Assembly: GCA_902797785.1 (NCBI GenBank)
Contig: CADBUD010000173.1
Span: 1-5,237 of the forward strand
Source of the DNA: an uncultured Lachnospiraceae bacterium
GTDB taxonomy: Bacteria; Bacillota; Clostridia; Lachnospirales; Lachnospiraceae
Direction: 5' to 3'
Length of the DNA: 5,237 bases
The translations under genes and the position numbers were made by a program. The notes below the pieces were generated by a model, which was given only the letters and a program-made list of their open reading frames with translations, was not told the origin of the DNA and ran no database searches. Positions 1 to 5,237 of the stretch are shown piece by piece; positions within the stretch are counted from its first letter, which is position 1; each line of letters opens with the position of its first letter.

Positions 1-1
1 T

Positions 2-115
2 GTGGATGCGAAAGCATTATATATTGTCAGTGGCGACAATGACCTTTTGGACATCCGAGAGTACAAGGAAATTAAAATTATCACAGCAAAAGAATTTTGC
101 AATATCTATTTATAA
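2..115 (+). CDS. PIN-domain protein (VapC-like/COG1569 type), C-terminal fragment
   Basis: An open frame runs in from the left edge and ends at TAA (113-115), giving 37 residues of a C-terminus. It reads VDAKALYIVSGDNDLLDI followed by REYKEIKIITAKEFCNIYL. This matches the usual end of COG1569-type PIN-domain proteins: an 'A-x-Y-(I/L)-V-(S/T)-G-D-x-D-L-L' strand/loop carrying conserved acidic residues of the metal-dependent RNase site, then a short 'I-K-I-(I/V)-T-x-x-E-F' tail. Such proteins are generally annotated as putative toxins of type II toxin-antitoxin pairs, with the antitoxin usually just upstream, which here would lie outside the window. The start and most of the PIN fold are missing. 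The gene faces the ECF operon tail to tail with 8 bp between stops, so it is unlikely to be part of that system. The family call is from motif recognition only. Confidence 0.75.
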   Translation: MDAKALYIVSGDNDLLDIREYKEIKIITAKEFCNIYL

Positions 116-123
116 TAATGATG

Positions 124-1068
124 TCAATAAAATCCCAATGCATAATACACCTGTTCCGTTGCCATTTCATCACTCTCCTGCCCTGCCAGATGAGAGTAGC
201 TGCCATCCTTTTTCGCAAAGTGATCCAGTCCATCCAGAATCGAAGCCCCCTGCTTTATGAATCGTTCATCTTTTTCCACATCAATTCCTTCTGCGCACAA
301 GGCATGAAATACCTGTGCGGTGCTTTCTGCTGTTTCTTCCCCTTCTGAGCAGTAGCTTCCATCCGGCTGCTGGAGGGCAGAAAGTGCCTCGATTCCCCGT
401 TCCTGTGCCTTCACCAGCGCTTCTGTTTTTTCCGGATACTGAGACAGGGCGATGATGCACATGGCCGTCACGTCGGCGTCCGGCTGTTCTCCCATAAGGC
501 TCCATCCTCCCTCTTCAAGCTCCTCTCTCAGAATCAGGGCTATCATTTCTTTTTCTGCCTCTAAACAGGCTGATCGTGTTTTTTTGTTCTGGTATTCCCC
601 TGCTGCTTCCAAGGCTATGATTCCCCAGGATAGGCCGGTCACTCCCTGAAGCGCGACCCGTTCTGTTTCCATGAGGGGCTTGGTCAGATCATATCCCTCG
701 ATCAGTGAAGGGTCTTCTCCCAGGGCAGAGAGAGCCAGCACGACCCTGGAATATTCCGTATATTTTCTTTCCTCCAGGATTCCTCCGGTTTCCCTTACGG
801 CGTCCTTTACGGTTTTCAAATAATTTTCCTTATACTCATCGGAGAAAGACACTCCGGCATTTGAAAGTCCGGCCATCAGCCATTCGCCTCCCACGCTTCC
901 ATATTCCGGCGACGGGTTGTGTAATAAAAGATATTTTTCTGCTTTTGCCCGACGCTGTTCTACTGTATTTCCCCTGCTGCCGCAGCCAAAGCTGCCAAAA
1001 AGCATTCCGGCCAGAAGCATGGTGGTCAAAAGCCGGATTTTTATTGAATTTGCTTTGTTTTTTTTCAT
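124..1068 (-). CDS. Lipoprotein with alpha/alpha-toroid (prenyltransferase/squalene-oxidase-like) repeats; possible transcobalamin alpha-domain analogue
   Basis: The 314-residue product begins with a basic N-terminus, a hydrophobic stretch (residues 13-28) and a lipobox-like GSFG-C at Cys29, so it is probably a membrane-anchored extracellular lipoprotein. Serine at -3 is not the classical leucine. The rest is made of repeated helix-pair units: GEWLMAGL (61-68), YSRVVLALSALG (106-117), GLSWGIIALEAAG (145-157), GGWS with DVTAMCIIAL (187-208), DGSY with TAQVFHAL (237-257) and DGSY with TEQVYYAL (289-311). These are the G-x-W/DG-x-Y turns and helices of the alpha/alpha-barrel superfamily that includes squalene cyclases, prenyltransferases and the N-terminal half of transcobalamin/intrinsic factor. 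It is too short for a triterpene cyclase, and the DxDD-like spot reads DADV (197-200), so a binding role is more likely than catalysis. Its ATG overlaps the S-component stop as ATGA, with AGAGGG 7 nt upstream, indicating translational coupling. A ligand is inferred from context only. Confidence 0.85.
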   Translation of the reverse strand: MKKNKANSIKIRLLTTMLLAGMLFGSFGCGSRGNTVEQRRAKAEKYLLLHNPSPEYGSVGGEWLMAGLSNAGVSFSDEYKENYLKTVKDAVRETGGILEERKYTEYSRVVLALSALGEDPSLIEGYDLTKPLMETERVALQGVTGLSWGIIALEAAGEYQNKKTRSACLEAEKEMIALILREELEEGGWSLMGEQPDADVTAMCIIALSQYPEKTEALVKAQERGIEALSALQQPDGSYCSEGEETAESTAQVFHALCAEGIDVEKDERFIKQGASILDGLDHFAKKDGSYSHLAGQESDEMATEQVYYALGFY

Positions 1069-1739
1069 ATTTTTTCCCTCTGAAAATAACCGTATTTCTT
1101 TTTGATCCGTTCCATTTTTTTTCTAAAAGGTTCTTCCAGGAAAAAGAGAAAAAAAGCGGTCGATCCTCCATGAATGAGGTTCACCGGCAGTCCTGCCGAA
1201 GCGGCGGCTAGAAACATCCCGGCGTTCCATTTGGAATATGTCATCAGCACCGATGCCGCATCCATGATTCCTCCATAGATCAGCATGACCGACAGACTGC
1301 CGACAAGGACCACGATCCATTTTTCTCTCCTGCGCTGTTTCTCCTGCTGTCTCCATGGTTCTTTTTTCTGATTTTTCCTCTCGATGGAAAGCTTTTCTCC
1401 GAGGAATCCTCCAATGATTCCTAAGATTCCATAGGTGAACATCTGCCACGGCGTCCAGGGTCCCTGTCCAAAAAAGAAATTGGAAACAAACGCTACGACG
1501 GTTCCCGTCAGGAATCCGGCTTCGATTCCAAATCCTATTCCTGTCAGTATGACGATGGCGGACATGGGCTTTACGGATGGAAGCATAAAGAACATTGAAC
1601 GTCCCAGCACTGCCAATGCGCTCATTACTGCAATGACAACGAGTTCGCCGGACGACATGTTTTTTCGTTCAAATTTTTTCAAAAAAATCCCATAGGCCAA
1701 AAGAAGAAGGAAACAGCCATATAAATAATAATTTTTCAT
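1065..1739 (-). CDS. ECF transporter S component, CbrT-like (predicted cobalamin/corrinoid specificity)
   Basis: This 224-residue integral membrane protein has about six hydrophobic segments (roughly 3-20, 31-52, 58-80, 97-114, 141-165 and 175-203), the architecture of ECF substrate-binding S components. An alanine-rich first core helix (VVIAVMSALAVLGR, 34-47) fits the helix that docks on EcfT. The loop SNFFFGQGPWTPWQMF (86-101), followed by a glycine-rich helix, is the signature I associate with the CbrT-like branch predicted, and shown in a Lactobacillus protein, to bind cobalamin. A basic 25-residue cytoplasmic linker (116-140) separates the fourth and fifth segments. It starts one base after the ATPase stop (TAA-A-ATG), with AGGG 5 nt upstream, and its stop overlaps the next gene's start. 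S-component family membership is firm. The substrate call is moderate; related S components for other vitamins or queuosine-like ligands are the main alternative. Confidence 0.88.
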   Translation of the reverse strand: MKNYYLYGCFLLLLAYGIFLKKFERKNMSSGELVVIAVMSALAVLGRSMFFMLPSVKPMSAIVILTGIGFGIEAGFLTGTVVAFVSNFFFGQGPWTPWQMFTYGILGIIGGFLGEKLSIERKNQKKEPWRQQEKQRRREKWIVVLVGSLSVMLIYGGIMDAASVLMTYSKWNAGMFLAAASAGLPVNLIHGGSTAFFLFFLEEPFRKKMERIKKKYGYFQREKI

Positions 1740-1740
1740 T

Positions 1741-3627
1741 TTAACCCTGCCATGCCTCCTGCAATACCTCTACCGCATCCTTCACGGTAATGATTTCAGG
1801 AAAACACTCTCCCGCAATCCGGTTTGCTGTTGTTGTATAAAATCGATTGCCTGCAAAAAATTCCGACGGGACATTTTCCGCGACTATCTTTCCCTGGAAC
1901 AAAAGTCCGCAGCGATCCGCATAATCGGCAGCAAATTCCAAATCATGTGTTGCGATCAATATGGTAATTCCTCGCTGTTTCCCATGCCAAAGCATTTCCC
2001 CAAGCCGCTTTTTTCCCATTCCATCCATTCCCTTGGTCGGTTCATCCAGCAGCAGGAGACTGGGTTGAGCAAGCAGGAGCTTCGCCAGTGCGGCACATTG
2101 CTGTTCCCCGCCGCTAAGATCGTATGGATGGCGGTCAAAAAGCTTTTCCACTCCTGTCATCGCATAGATTTCTTTTTCCCAGACTTCATACTCCTCTTTT
2201 ACGCTGTCTCCCTCCTGATTCTGACAAAGTTCACCTAATCGTGTCTCTTTTGCATCCTTTAGTTCCTCATATATGCTATCTTTTAAAAACAGGATCTGCG
2301 GATCCTGCGGCAAATAGGCCATGTGCTCTTTATGGCATTTTCGTTTTCCCCGGTATGGTTTTTTTTGTCCTGCCAAAATGGACAATGCTGTCGATTTTCC
2401 ACTTCCATTTCCACCCAGCAGACAGTAACATTCTCCATCGTACAGACGAAAGGAAAAATCAGAAAGCACATCCTCTGCTTCTCTTTGGTAGCGGAAATAT
2501 ATATGATCTGCTGCCATAATCTCACACGTTCTGGCAGTATTTTTTCTGAACAAATTTCTTATCCCGGCTTTCCTGCTATTTTTTCTGGATGGATTTTCCA
2601 CCGTCTTCTCCCGGTTATTTTTCTCCGGTGGATTTTCCGCCATCTCCTTCCGGTTATTTTCTCCGGATGGTTTATTTCCCGTTTCCTTCTGGTTATTTTC
2701 TCCGGATGGTTTTTTTTCCGTTTCCTTCCGGTTATTTTCTCCGGATGGATTTTTCTCCGTTTCCTTCCGGTAAGAATCTGCTGCTTCTTGTGCTGACTCT
2801 TTTTTTGACAGCTCTTCTAAGAACCATCTCTTTCCCTCCCGTATGGTCAACGGACAATTTCCCATGCTGCCGCTCTGTTCGTAGATCTGCACGATTGGCG
2901 GCAGGAGTGGGAGTTGATTTTTTTTTCGGAACTCCGCGCTGATTTCTCGCGGGGAACCCAGTGCAGCTACCTTTCCCTGATCCAGCCAAAGGACGCGATC
3001 CGCCATGGCAAATATTTCATTTATATGATGGGAGACCATGATCACGGTCACAAAAAAATCCTGATTCAGTTTTCGTACCATTTCCAAAAACTCAGACGCC
3101 GCGATGGGATCCAGCTGGGAAACCGGCTCATCTAAAAGCAGGACTTCCGGCTGCATGACCATGACTGACGCCAGATTTAAAATCTGTTTTTGACCGCCGG
3201 AAAGCTCTGTCACATCCTTTGAGAACCATTCGGAAATTCCCAGACTGCTCGCCATTTCTGCGGAACGAAGCTGCATTTGTGCCTGATCCATTCGAAGATT
3301 TTCCATACCGAAAGCAAGCTCATGCCATACACGGTCGGTTACGATCTGATGATCCGGATTTTGAAATACATATCCCAATTCCTGCGCCTGCTCCCGCGGC
3401 GTAAGCTCTGTTATGTTTTTTCCACGGTAAAATACCGTGCCGGATCGTTTTCCATGAGGTGTCAGAACCGGCTTCATGTGACGAAGCAGGGTCGTCTTTC
3501 CGGAACCCGAGCCACCCAGTATCAACAAAAATTCTCCGCGTTCCACCAAAAAAGATACTTGATCCAGCACAGGGCTTTCTTCCTCTGGATAAAAAAAAGT
3601 CAGATCCCTGATTTCCAATAATGCCAT
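1741..3627 (-). CDS. Fused ECF transporter ATPase EcfA-EcfA' (two ABC nucleotide-binding domains)
   Basis: A 628-residue cytoplasmic protein joins both ATPase subunits of an ECF importer. Domain 1 (about 1-235) has Walker A GGSGSGKTT (38-46), Q-loop Gln89, signature LSGGQKQ (142-148), Walker B VLLLDEP (162-168) and H-loop His200. Domain 2 (about 370-628) has Walker A GGNGSGKST (405-413), Q-loop Gln441, signature LSGGEQQ (504-510), Walker B LLLLDEP (524-530) and His561. All catalytic motifs look intact in both halves. Between them lies a hydrophilic linker with five 13-residue repeats (287-351). The ATG at 3627 is chosen because GGGAGGA lies 7 nt upstream and MALLEIRDLTF is the normal domain start; a longer version from a TTG at 3669 would add 14 non-conserved residues. 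The gene overlaps the end of ecfT by 28 bp, suggesting coupled translation and matched stoichiometry. Confidence 0.97.
   Translation of the reverse strand: MALLEIRDLTFFYPEEESPVLDQVSFLVERGEFLLILGGSGSGKTTLLRHMKPVLTPHGKRSGTVFYRGKNITELTPREQAQELGYVFQNPDHQIVTDRVWHELAFGMENLRMDQAQMQLRSAEMASSLGISEWFSKDVTELSGGQKQILNLASVMVMQPEVLLLDEPVSQLDPIAASEFLEMVRKLNQDFFVTVIMVSHHINEIFAMADRVLWLDQGKVAALGSPREISAEFRKKNQLPLLPPIVQIYEQSGSMGNCPLTIREGKRWFLEELSKKESAQEAADSYRKETEKNPSGENNRKETEKKPSGENNQKETGNKPSGENNRKEMAENPPEKNNREKTVENPSRKNSRKAGIRNLFRKNTARTCEIMAADHIYFRYQREAEDVLSDFSFRLYDGECYCLLGGNGSGKSTALSILAGQKKPYRGKRKCHKEHMAYLPQDPQILFLKDSIYEELKDAKETRLGELCQNQEGDSVKEEYEVWEKEIYAMTGVEKLFDRHPYDLSGGEQQCAALAKLLLAQPSLLLLDEPTKGMDGMGKKRLGEMLWHGKQRGITILIATHDLEFAADYADRCGLLFQGKIVAENVPSEFFAGNRFYTTTANRIAGECFPEIITVKDAVEVLQEAWQG
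2575..2769 (-). repeat. 39-bp in-frame tandem repeat in the ATPase fusion linker (five copies)
   Basis: Five consecutive 39-bp units encode the 13-residue repeats RKETEKNPSGENN, RKETEKKPSGENN, QKETGNKPSGENN, RKEMAENPPEKNN and REKTVENPSRKNS. The first three are nearly identical, and the last two are progressively diverged, so the array appears to have been duplicating from its domain-1 side. The unit is a multiple of three and keeps the frame between the two ATPase domains. The encoded peptide is charged, polar and probably disordered. Confidence 0.95.
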
Positions 3628-4565
3628 CTTAGCTCCTCCCAAATCCCCATCAGAAACGGAATCAGACAAAGCACGGTCTCTATTCCATAAAAGATTCCTG
3701 CCCCGGGTGACATTTCATTCATTCGTAAGACAGGATAATAGGTCATAAAAATTTTCTTTTCCGCGATTGCCCAAAGCTCGATTCCAGCTCCGATCAAAAA
3801 AAGTATACAAAAAAATGTATCCCTCTGTTCCCAAAAGACCTTTTGAAATTGTCTCCTGCGTCCTATGCCGTATCCCCTTGCCCGCATGGATTCCGCTGTT
3901 TCCACAGAGGTCTCCAACGCCCACGTCGTCACGATGGAAACAATCTGAAAATTTCTTGTTATCTGTCCCTTTCTTTTTCCCTGTCCTTTTCCCTGTCTCT
4001 TTCCCTGTCTCTTTCCCTGTCTCTTTCCCTGTCTCTTTCCCTGTGGTGCGGCGTTCCACACTTCGCGGATTCTCTTGAACTGCCCATAACATTTGGGGAT
4101 GAACCGAAATACCATGGAAATCAACAACGTAAAAGAAGGCGCATAGCTGCCAAACAATCCCATCAATTTATCTGATGTAAAAATTTCATAAATGCAGCTG
4201 CACCAGATCAGGACACAGCCAAGCATGATTCCGGAATGAAGGCCGAACCAGATGGATTCTTCTGTCAGGGGATTTCCGTTGGGAAAATATAAAAGAATCG
4301 TGCTTCCCTCATGGGAGAACAGGGGATTGAACACCGTAAACAACACGATCACTGGGAAAGCAAGATGACCTAGAAAGGCTGCCGCAGCTTTTCGTTTCAA
4401 ATACCATAAATAAAGTGACGCTCCCAAAAAAGAGAGCAAAAGAAATATCAAATGTCGGAAAAACATGGCAAAGGATATGACCGTCATAAAATACAAGAAT
4501 TGAACTGCCGGGTGGAGGGAAGCAAAGCCGTCTTTTTGGTAACTGGTTATATTTTTTCTCTCCAC
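3600..4565 (-). CDS. ecfT: ECF transporter transmembrane component EcfT (CbiQ family)
   Basis: The 321-residue membrane protein couples the ATPases to the S component. Hydrophobic segments lie near 21-37, 38-56, 68-84, 107-127, 143-158, 248-268 and 290-308. The conserved cytoplasmic coupling region follows: FRFIPKCYGQFKRIREVW (153-170), then VTTWALETSVETAESM (212-227) and the second X-R-X coupling motif in RARGYG (228-233), a hallmark of CbiQ/EcfT. Between the two coupling segments sits an unusual run of QGKR repeats (175-201) encoded by a 12-bp tandem repeat. It starts at GTG with a perfect AGGAGG 9 nt upstream, 32 bp after the DUF4430 stop, and its end overlaps the ATPase start. At 321 residues it is longer than the usual ~265; the repeat accounts for about half of the excess. 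Family assignment is firm. Confidence 0.95.
   Translation of the reverse strand: MERKNITSYQKDGFASLHPAVQFLYFMTVISFAMFFRHLIFLLLSFLGASLYLWYLKRKAAAAFLGHLAFPVIVLFTVFNPLFSHEGSTILLYFPNGNPLTEESIWFGLHSGIMLGCVLIWCSCIYEIFTSDKLMGLFGSYAPSFTLLISMVFRFIPKCYGQFKRIREVWNAAPQGKRQGKRQGKRQGKRQGKGQGKRKGQITRNFQIVSIVTTWALETSVETAESMRARGYGIGRRRQFQKVFWEQRDTFFCILFLIGAGIELWAIAEKKIFMTYYPVLRMNEMSPGAGIFYGIETVLCLIPFLMGIWEELRWHYWKSGI
3634..3640 (-). promoter_or_regulatory. Ribosome binding site that fixes the ATPase start
   Basis: GGGAGGA on the minus strand lies 7 nt before the ATG at 3627, inside the end of ecfT. It decides in favour of the 628-residue ATPase rather than the longer reading from TTG at 3669. Confidence 0.9.
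3969..4040 (-). repeat. 12-bp in-frame tandem repeat in ecfT (six copies)
   Basis: On the + strand the unit is ctgtctctttcc. Four perfect copies span 3993-4040, preceded by two imperfect ones (3981-3992 and 3969-3980). On the coding strand it gives repeated Gly-Lys-Arg-Gln within EcfT residues 175-200. The length is a multiple of three, so copy-number changes would alter the protein by four residues without breaking the frame. The perfect copies suggest recent slippage. Confidence 0.95.
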
Positions 4566-4574
4566 TGCCTTGCT

Positions 4575-4580
4575 CCTCCT
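4575..4580 (-). promoter_or_regulatory. Ribosome binding site for ecfT
   Basis: A perfect AGGAGG on the minus strand lies 9 nt before the GTG at 4565, in the 32-bp gap after the DUF4430 gene. It supports the GTG start. Confidence 0.88.
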
Positions 4581-4597
4581 TTTGCCGTTTTTAAGGG

Positions 4598-5104
4598 TTA
4601 AGGCTTCAGATCCTTTCCCCTCTCACAGGTATACCAAAAAACAATGTCATCCCCCTGCTCCAAAAGACACTGGCTGCAGCCGACGGAGGGAAACTCTCCG
4701 TTGACACTATAGGTCCAACCGGATAGCTCACCGCAGTCAAAATCGTAGAGATTTCCAATGGCCTCAATGTAGGCTGTCTGATAGACCGGTGTCATGGAGT
4801 ATTCCATATGGAGTTTCTGCTCCCGGGTGACGCGCTTTAAGACATCGAATACACTCTCCCCATCAGCAAAGGAAACTTCTGTCCTTTCTAATAAAATTCC
4901 ATCCTCCGGAACCAGCTCTCTTTTTTCTTCCGCAAGCTCCTGCTTGTGGGAAAGTAAGGTCGTTCCGTCAATGGTCAGAAAGCAGGTCTGATTTTTTGCC
5001 TGCTCCTCTGCCTGTCCGCATCCGACAGTAAGAAAAATCAGGCAAATGAACATCCCCAGGGACAGCAGACATGACCATAAAACGGAAGTGTTTTTTTTCT
5101 GCAC
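4598..5104 (-). CDS. DUF4430-domain lipoprotein (transcobalamin C-terminal-like beta domain)
   Basis: A 168-residue exported protein and the first gene of the operon. Residues 9-28 form a hydrophobic signal segment ending in TVG-C, so Cys29 is the likely lipidated residue. Residues 75-164 carry the DUF4430 pattern: SVFDVLKRV (84-92), AYIEAIGNLYDF (111-122), SGWTYSVNGEFPSVGCSQC (128-146) and EQGDDIVFWYTCERGKD (149-165). DUF4430 is related to the C-terminal beta domain of animal transcobalamin and intrinsic factor, which caps bound cobalamin. Four cysteines (124, 143, 146, 160) could form disulfides in the mature domain. Translation probably starts at GTG with AGAGG 11 nt upstream; no ATG offers a full signal peptide. 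Position ahead of ecfT suggests a role in capturing or presenting the ligand to the importer outside the membrane; that role is inferred. Confidence 0.9.
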   Translation of the reverse strand: MQKKNTSVLWSCLLSLGMFICLIFLTVGCGQAEEQAKNQTCFLTIDGTTLLSHKQELAEEKRELVPEDGILLERTEVSFADGESVFDVLKRVTREQKLHMEYSMTPVYQTAYIEAIGNLYDFDCGELSGWTYSVNGEFPSVGCSQCLLEQGDDIVFWYTCERGKDLKP

Positions 5105-5115
5105 AGTATTTTATT

Positions 5116-5120
5116 CCTCT
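5116..5120 (-). promoter_or_regulatory. Ribosome binding site for the DUF4430 gene (weaker, long spacing)
   Basis: AGAGG on the minus strand lies 11 nt before the GTG at 5104. The spacing is long and the start codon is not ATG, so the first gene may be translated less efficiently than ecfT and the ATPase, whose sites are stronger. Confidence 0.6.
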
Positions 5121-5133
5121 CTTGATCCAACAT

Positions 5134-5173
5134 TGTTATTATTCATAGCAGAAAATTTGTTACTATTCACAGC
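5134..5173 (-). repeat. Pair of 16-bp direct repeats upstream of the operon
   Basis: On the minus strand gctgtgaatagtaaca (5173-5158) and gctatgaataataaca (5149-5134) match at 14 of 16 positions with a 24-bp period, ending about 30 bp before the first start codon. They could be a pair of regulator sites or part of a dispersed intergenic repeat. The sequence alone does not decide. Confidence 0.7.
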
Positions 5174-5189
5174 CGTTATCCCGCAAGGT

Positions 5190-5216
5190 ATTTTCAAGCG
5201 CATTTTGCTTGAAAAT
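5190..5216. repeat. Perfect 10-bp inverted repeat (hairpin) in the operon leader region
   Basis: Arms attttcaagc and gcttgaaaat enclose a 7-nt loop. No T-run follows on either strand, so it is not a typical intrinsic terminator. It could be an operator, an RNA leader structure or the core of a small dispersed repeat. The 133 bp between the operon start and the window edge contain this hairpin and the direct repeats, with no convincing -35/-10 pair. Confidence 0.75.
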
Positions 5217-5237
5217 CCGGGGTAGCAGTGCGCCAAA

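Noticed and set aside
86..100. Inverted repeat gcaaaa-gaa-ttttgc as a terminator between the convergent genes
   Set aside because: The stem is only 6 bp and A/T-rich, lies inside the PIN coding region and lacks a following T-run on either strand.
124..1068. Squalene-hopene cyclase or prenyltransferase enzyme
   Set aside because: The repeats belong to the same fold superfamily, but 314 residues is about half a triterpene cyclase, the catalytic DxDD spot reads DADV, and the protein is an exported lipoprotein in a transporter operon.
2575..2769. CRISPR-like array
   Set aside because: The units are contiguous with no spacers, keep the reading frame and encode the linker of the ATPase.
2323..2942. 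Plus-strand open frames with repeated Phe/Pro/Ser-rich segments
   Set aside because: They are antisense shadows of the 39-bp linker repeats in the ATPase gene, which has intact ABC motifs in the other direction.
3628..3669. N-terminal extension of the ATPase from TTG at 3669
   Set aside because: The extra 14 residues are not part of the ABC domain, while the ATG at 3627 has a strong ribosome binding site at ideal spacing.
3843..4175. Plus-strand open frame with a Ser-Leu repeat run
   Set aside because: It is the antisense reading of the 12-bp repeat in ecfT, and has no ribosome binding site or recognisable domain.
5090..5098. Poly-A run early in the DUF4430 gene as a programmed slippage site
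   Set aside because: Runs of A are common at the lysine-rich starts of signal peptides here, the frame is intact, and no alternative frame product of interest results.
5190..5216. Intrinsic terminator of an upstream gene
   Set aside because: The hairpin is A/T-rich and has no T-run after it in either direction.

Overview
The window comes from a low-to-mid GC Gram-positive bacterium, most likely a Clostridia/Lachnospiraceae-type gut anaerobe. The evidence is strong AGGAGG-type ribosome binding sites, lipoprotein signal peptides, tightly overlapping genes and an energy-coupling factor (ECF) vitamin transporter of the Firmicutes style. The genus cannot be decided from the sequence.

Layout. Bases 2-115 (+) hold the last 37 codons of a PIN-domain (VapC-like, COG1569-type) gene that enters from the left edge. 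Everything else that codes is one five-gene operon on the minus strand, read from right to left: a DUF4430 lipoprotein (5104-4598), the ECF transmembrane protein EcfT (4565-3600), a fused double ATPase EcfA-EcfA' (3627-1741), an ECF substrate-binding S component (1739-1065), and a second lipoprotein with an alpha/alpha-toroid (prenyltransferase/squalene-cyclase-like) repeat fold (1068-124). The genes are separated by 32 bp, overlap by 28 bp, are separated by 1 bp, and overlap by 4 bp (ATGA), so they are probably co-transcribed and partly translationally coupled. The operon converges on the PIN gene with 8 bp between stop codons. The 133 bp upstream of the operon carry a perfect 10-bp inverted repeat and a 16-bp direct repeat, but no recognisable riboswitch.

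How the genes fit together. EcfT, the two ATPase domains and the S component form a complete dedicated (group I) ECF importer. The two exported lipoproteins match, domain by domain, the two halves of animal transcobalamin/intrinsic factor: an alpha/alpha barrel (N-terminal half) and a DUF4430 beta domain (C-terminal half). The S component resembles the CbrT-type (predicted cobalamin) family. My main hypothesis is a corrinoid uptake system in which a two-piece, membrane-anchored transcobalamin-like binder hands its ligand to an ECF importer. The domain assignments are well supported; the ligand and the partnership of the lipoproteins are inference.

A second unusual trait is that two adjacent transporter genes carry in-frame tandem repeats at structurally sensitive places: a 12-bp repeat (Gly-Lys-Arg-Gln) next to the first cytoplasmic coupling segment of EcfT, and a 39-bp repeat (13 residues) in the linker between the two ATPase domains.
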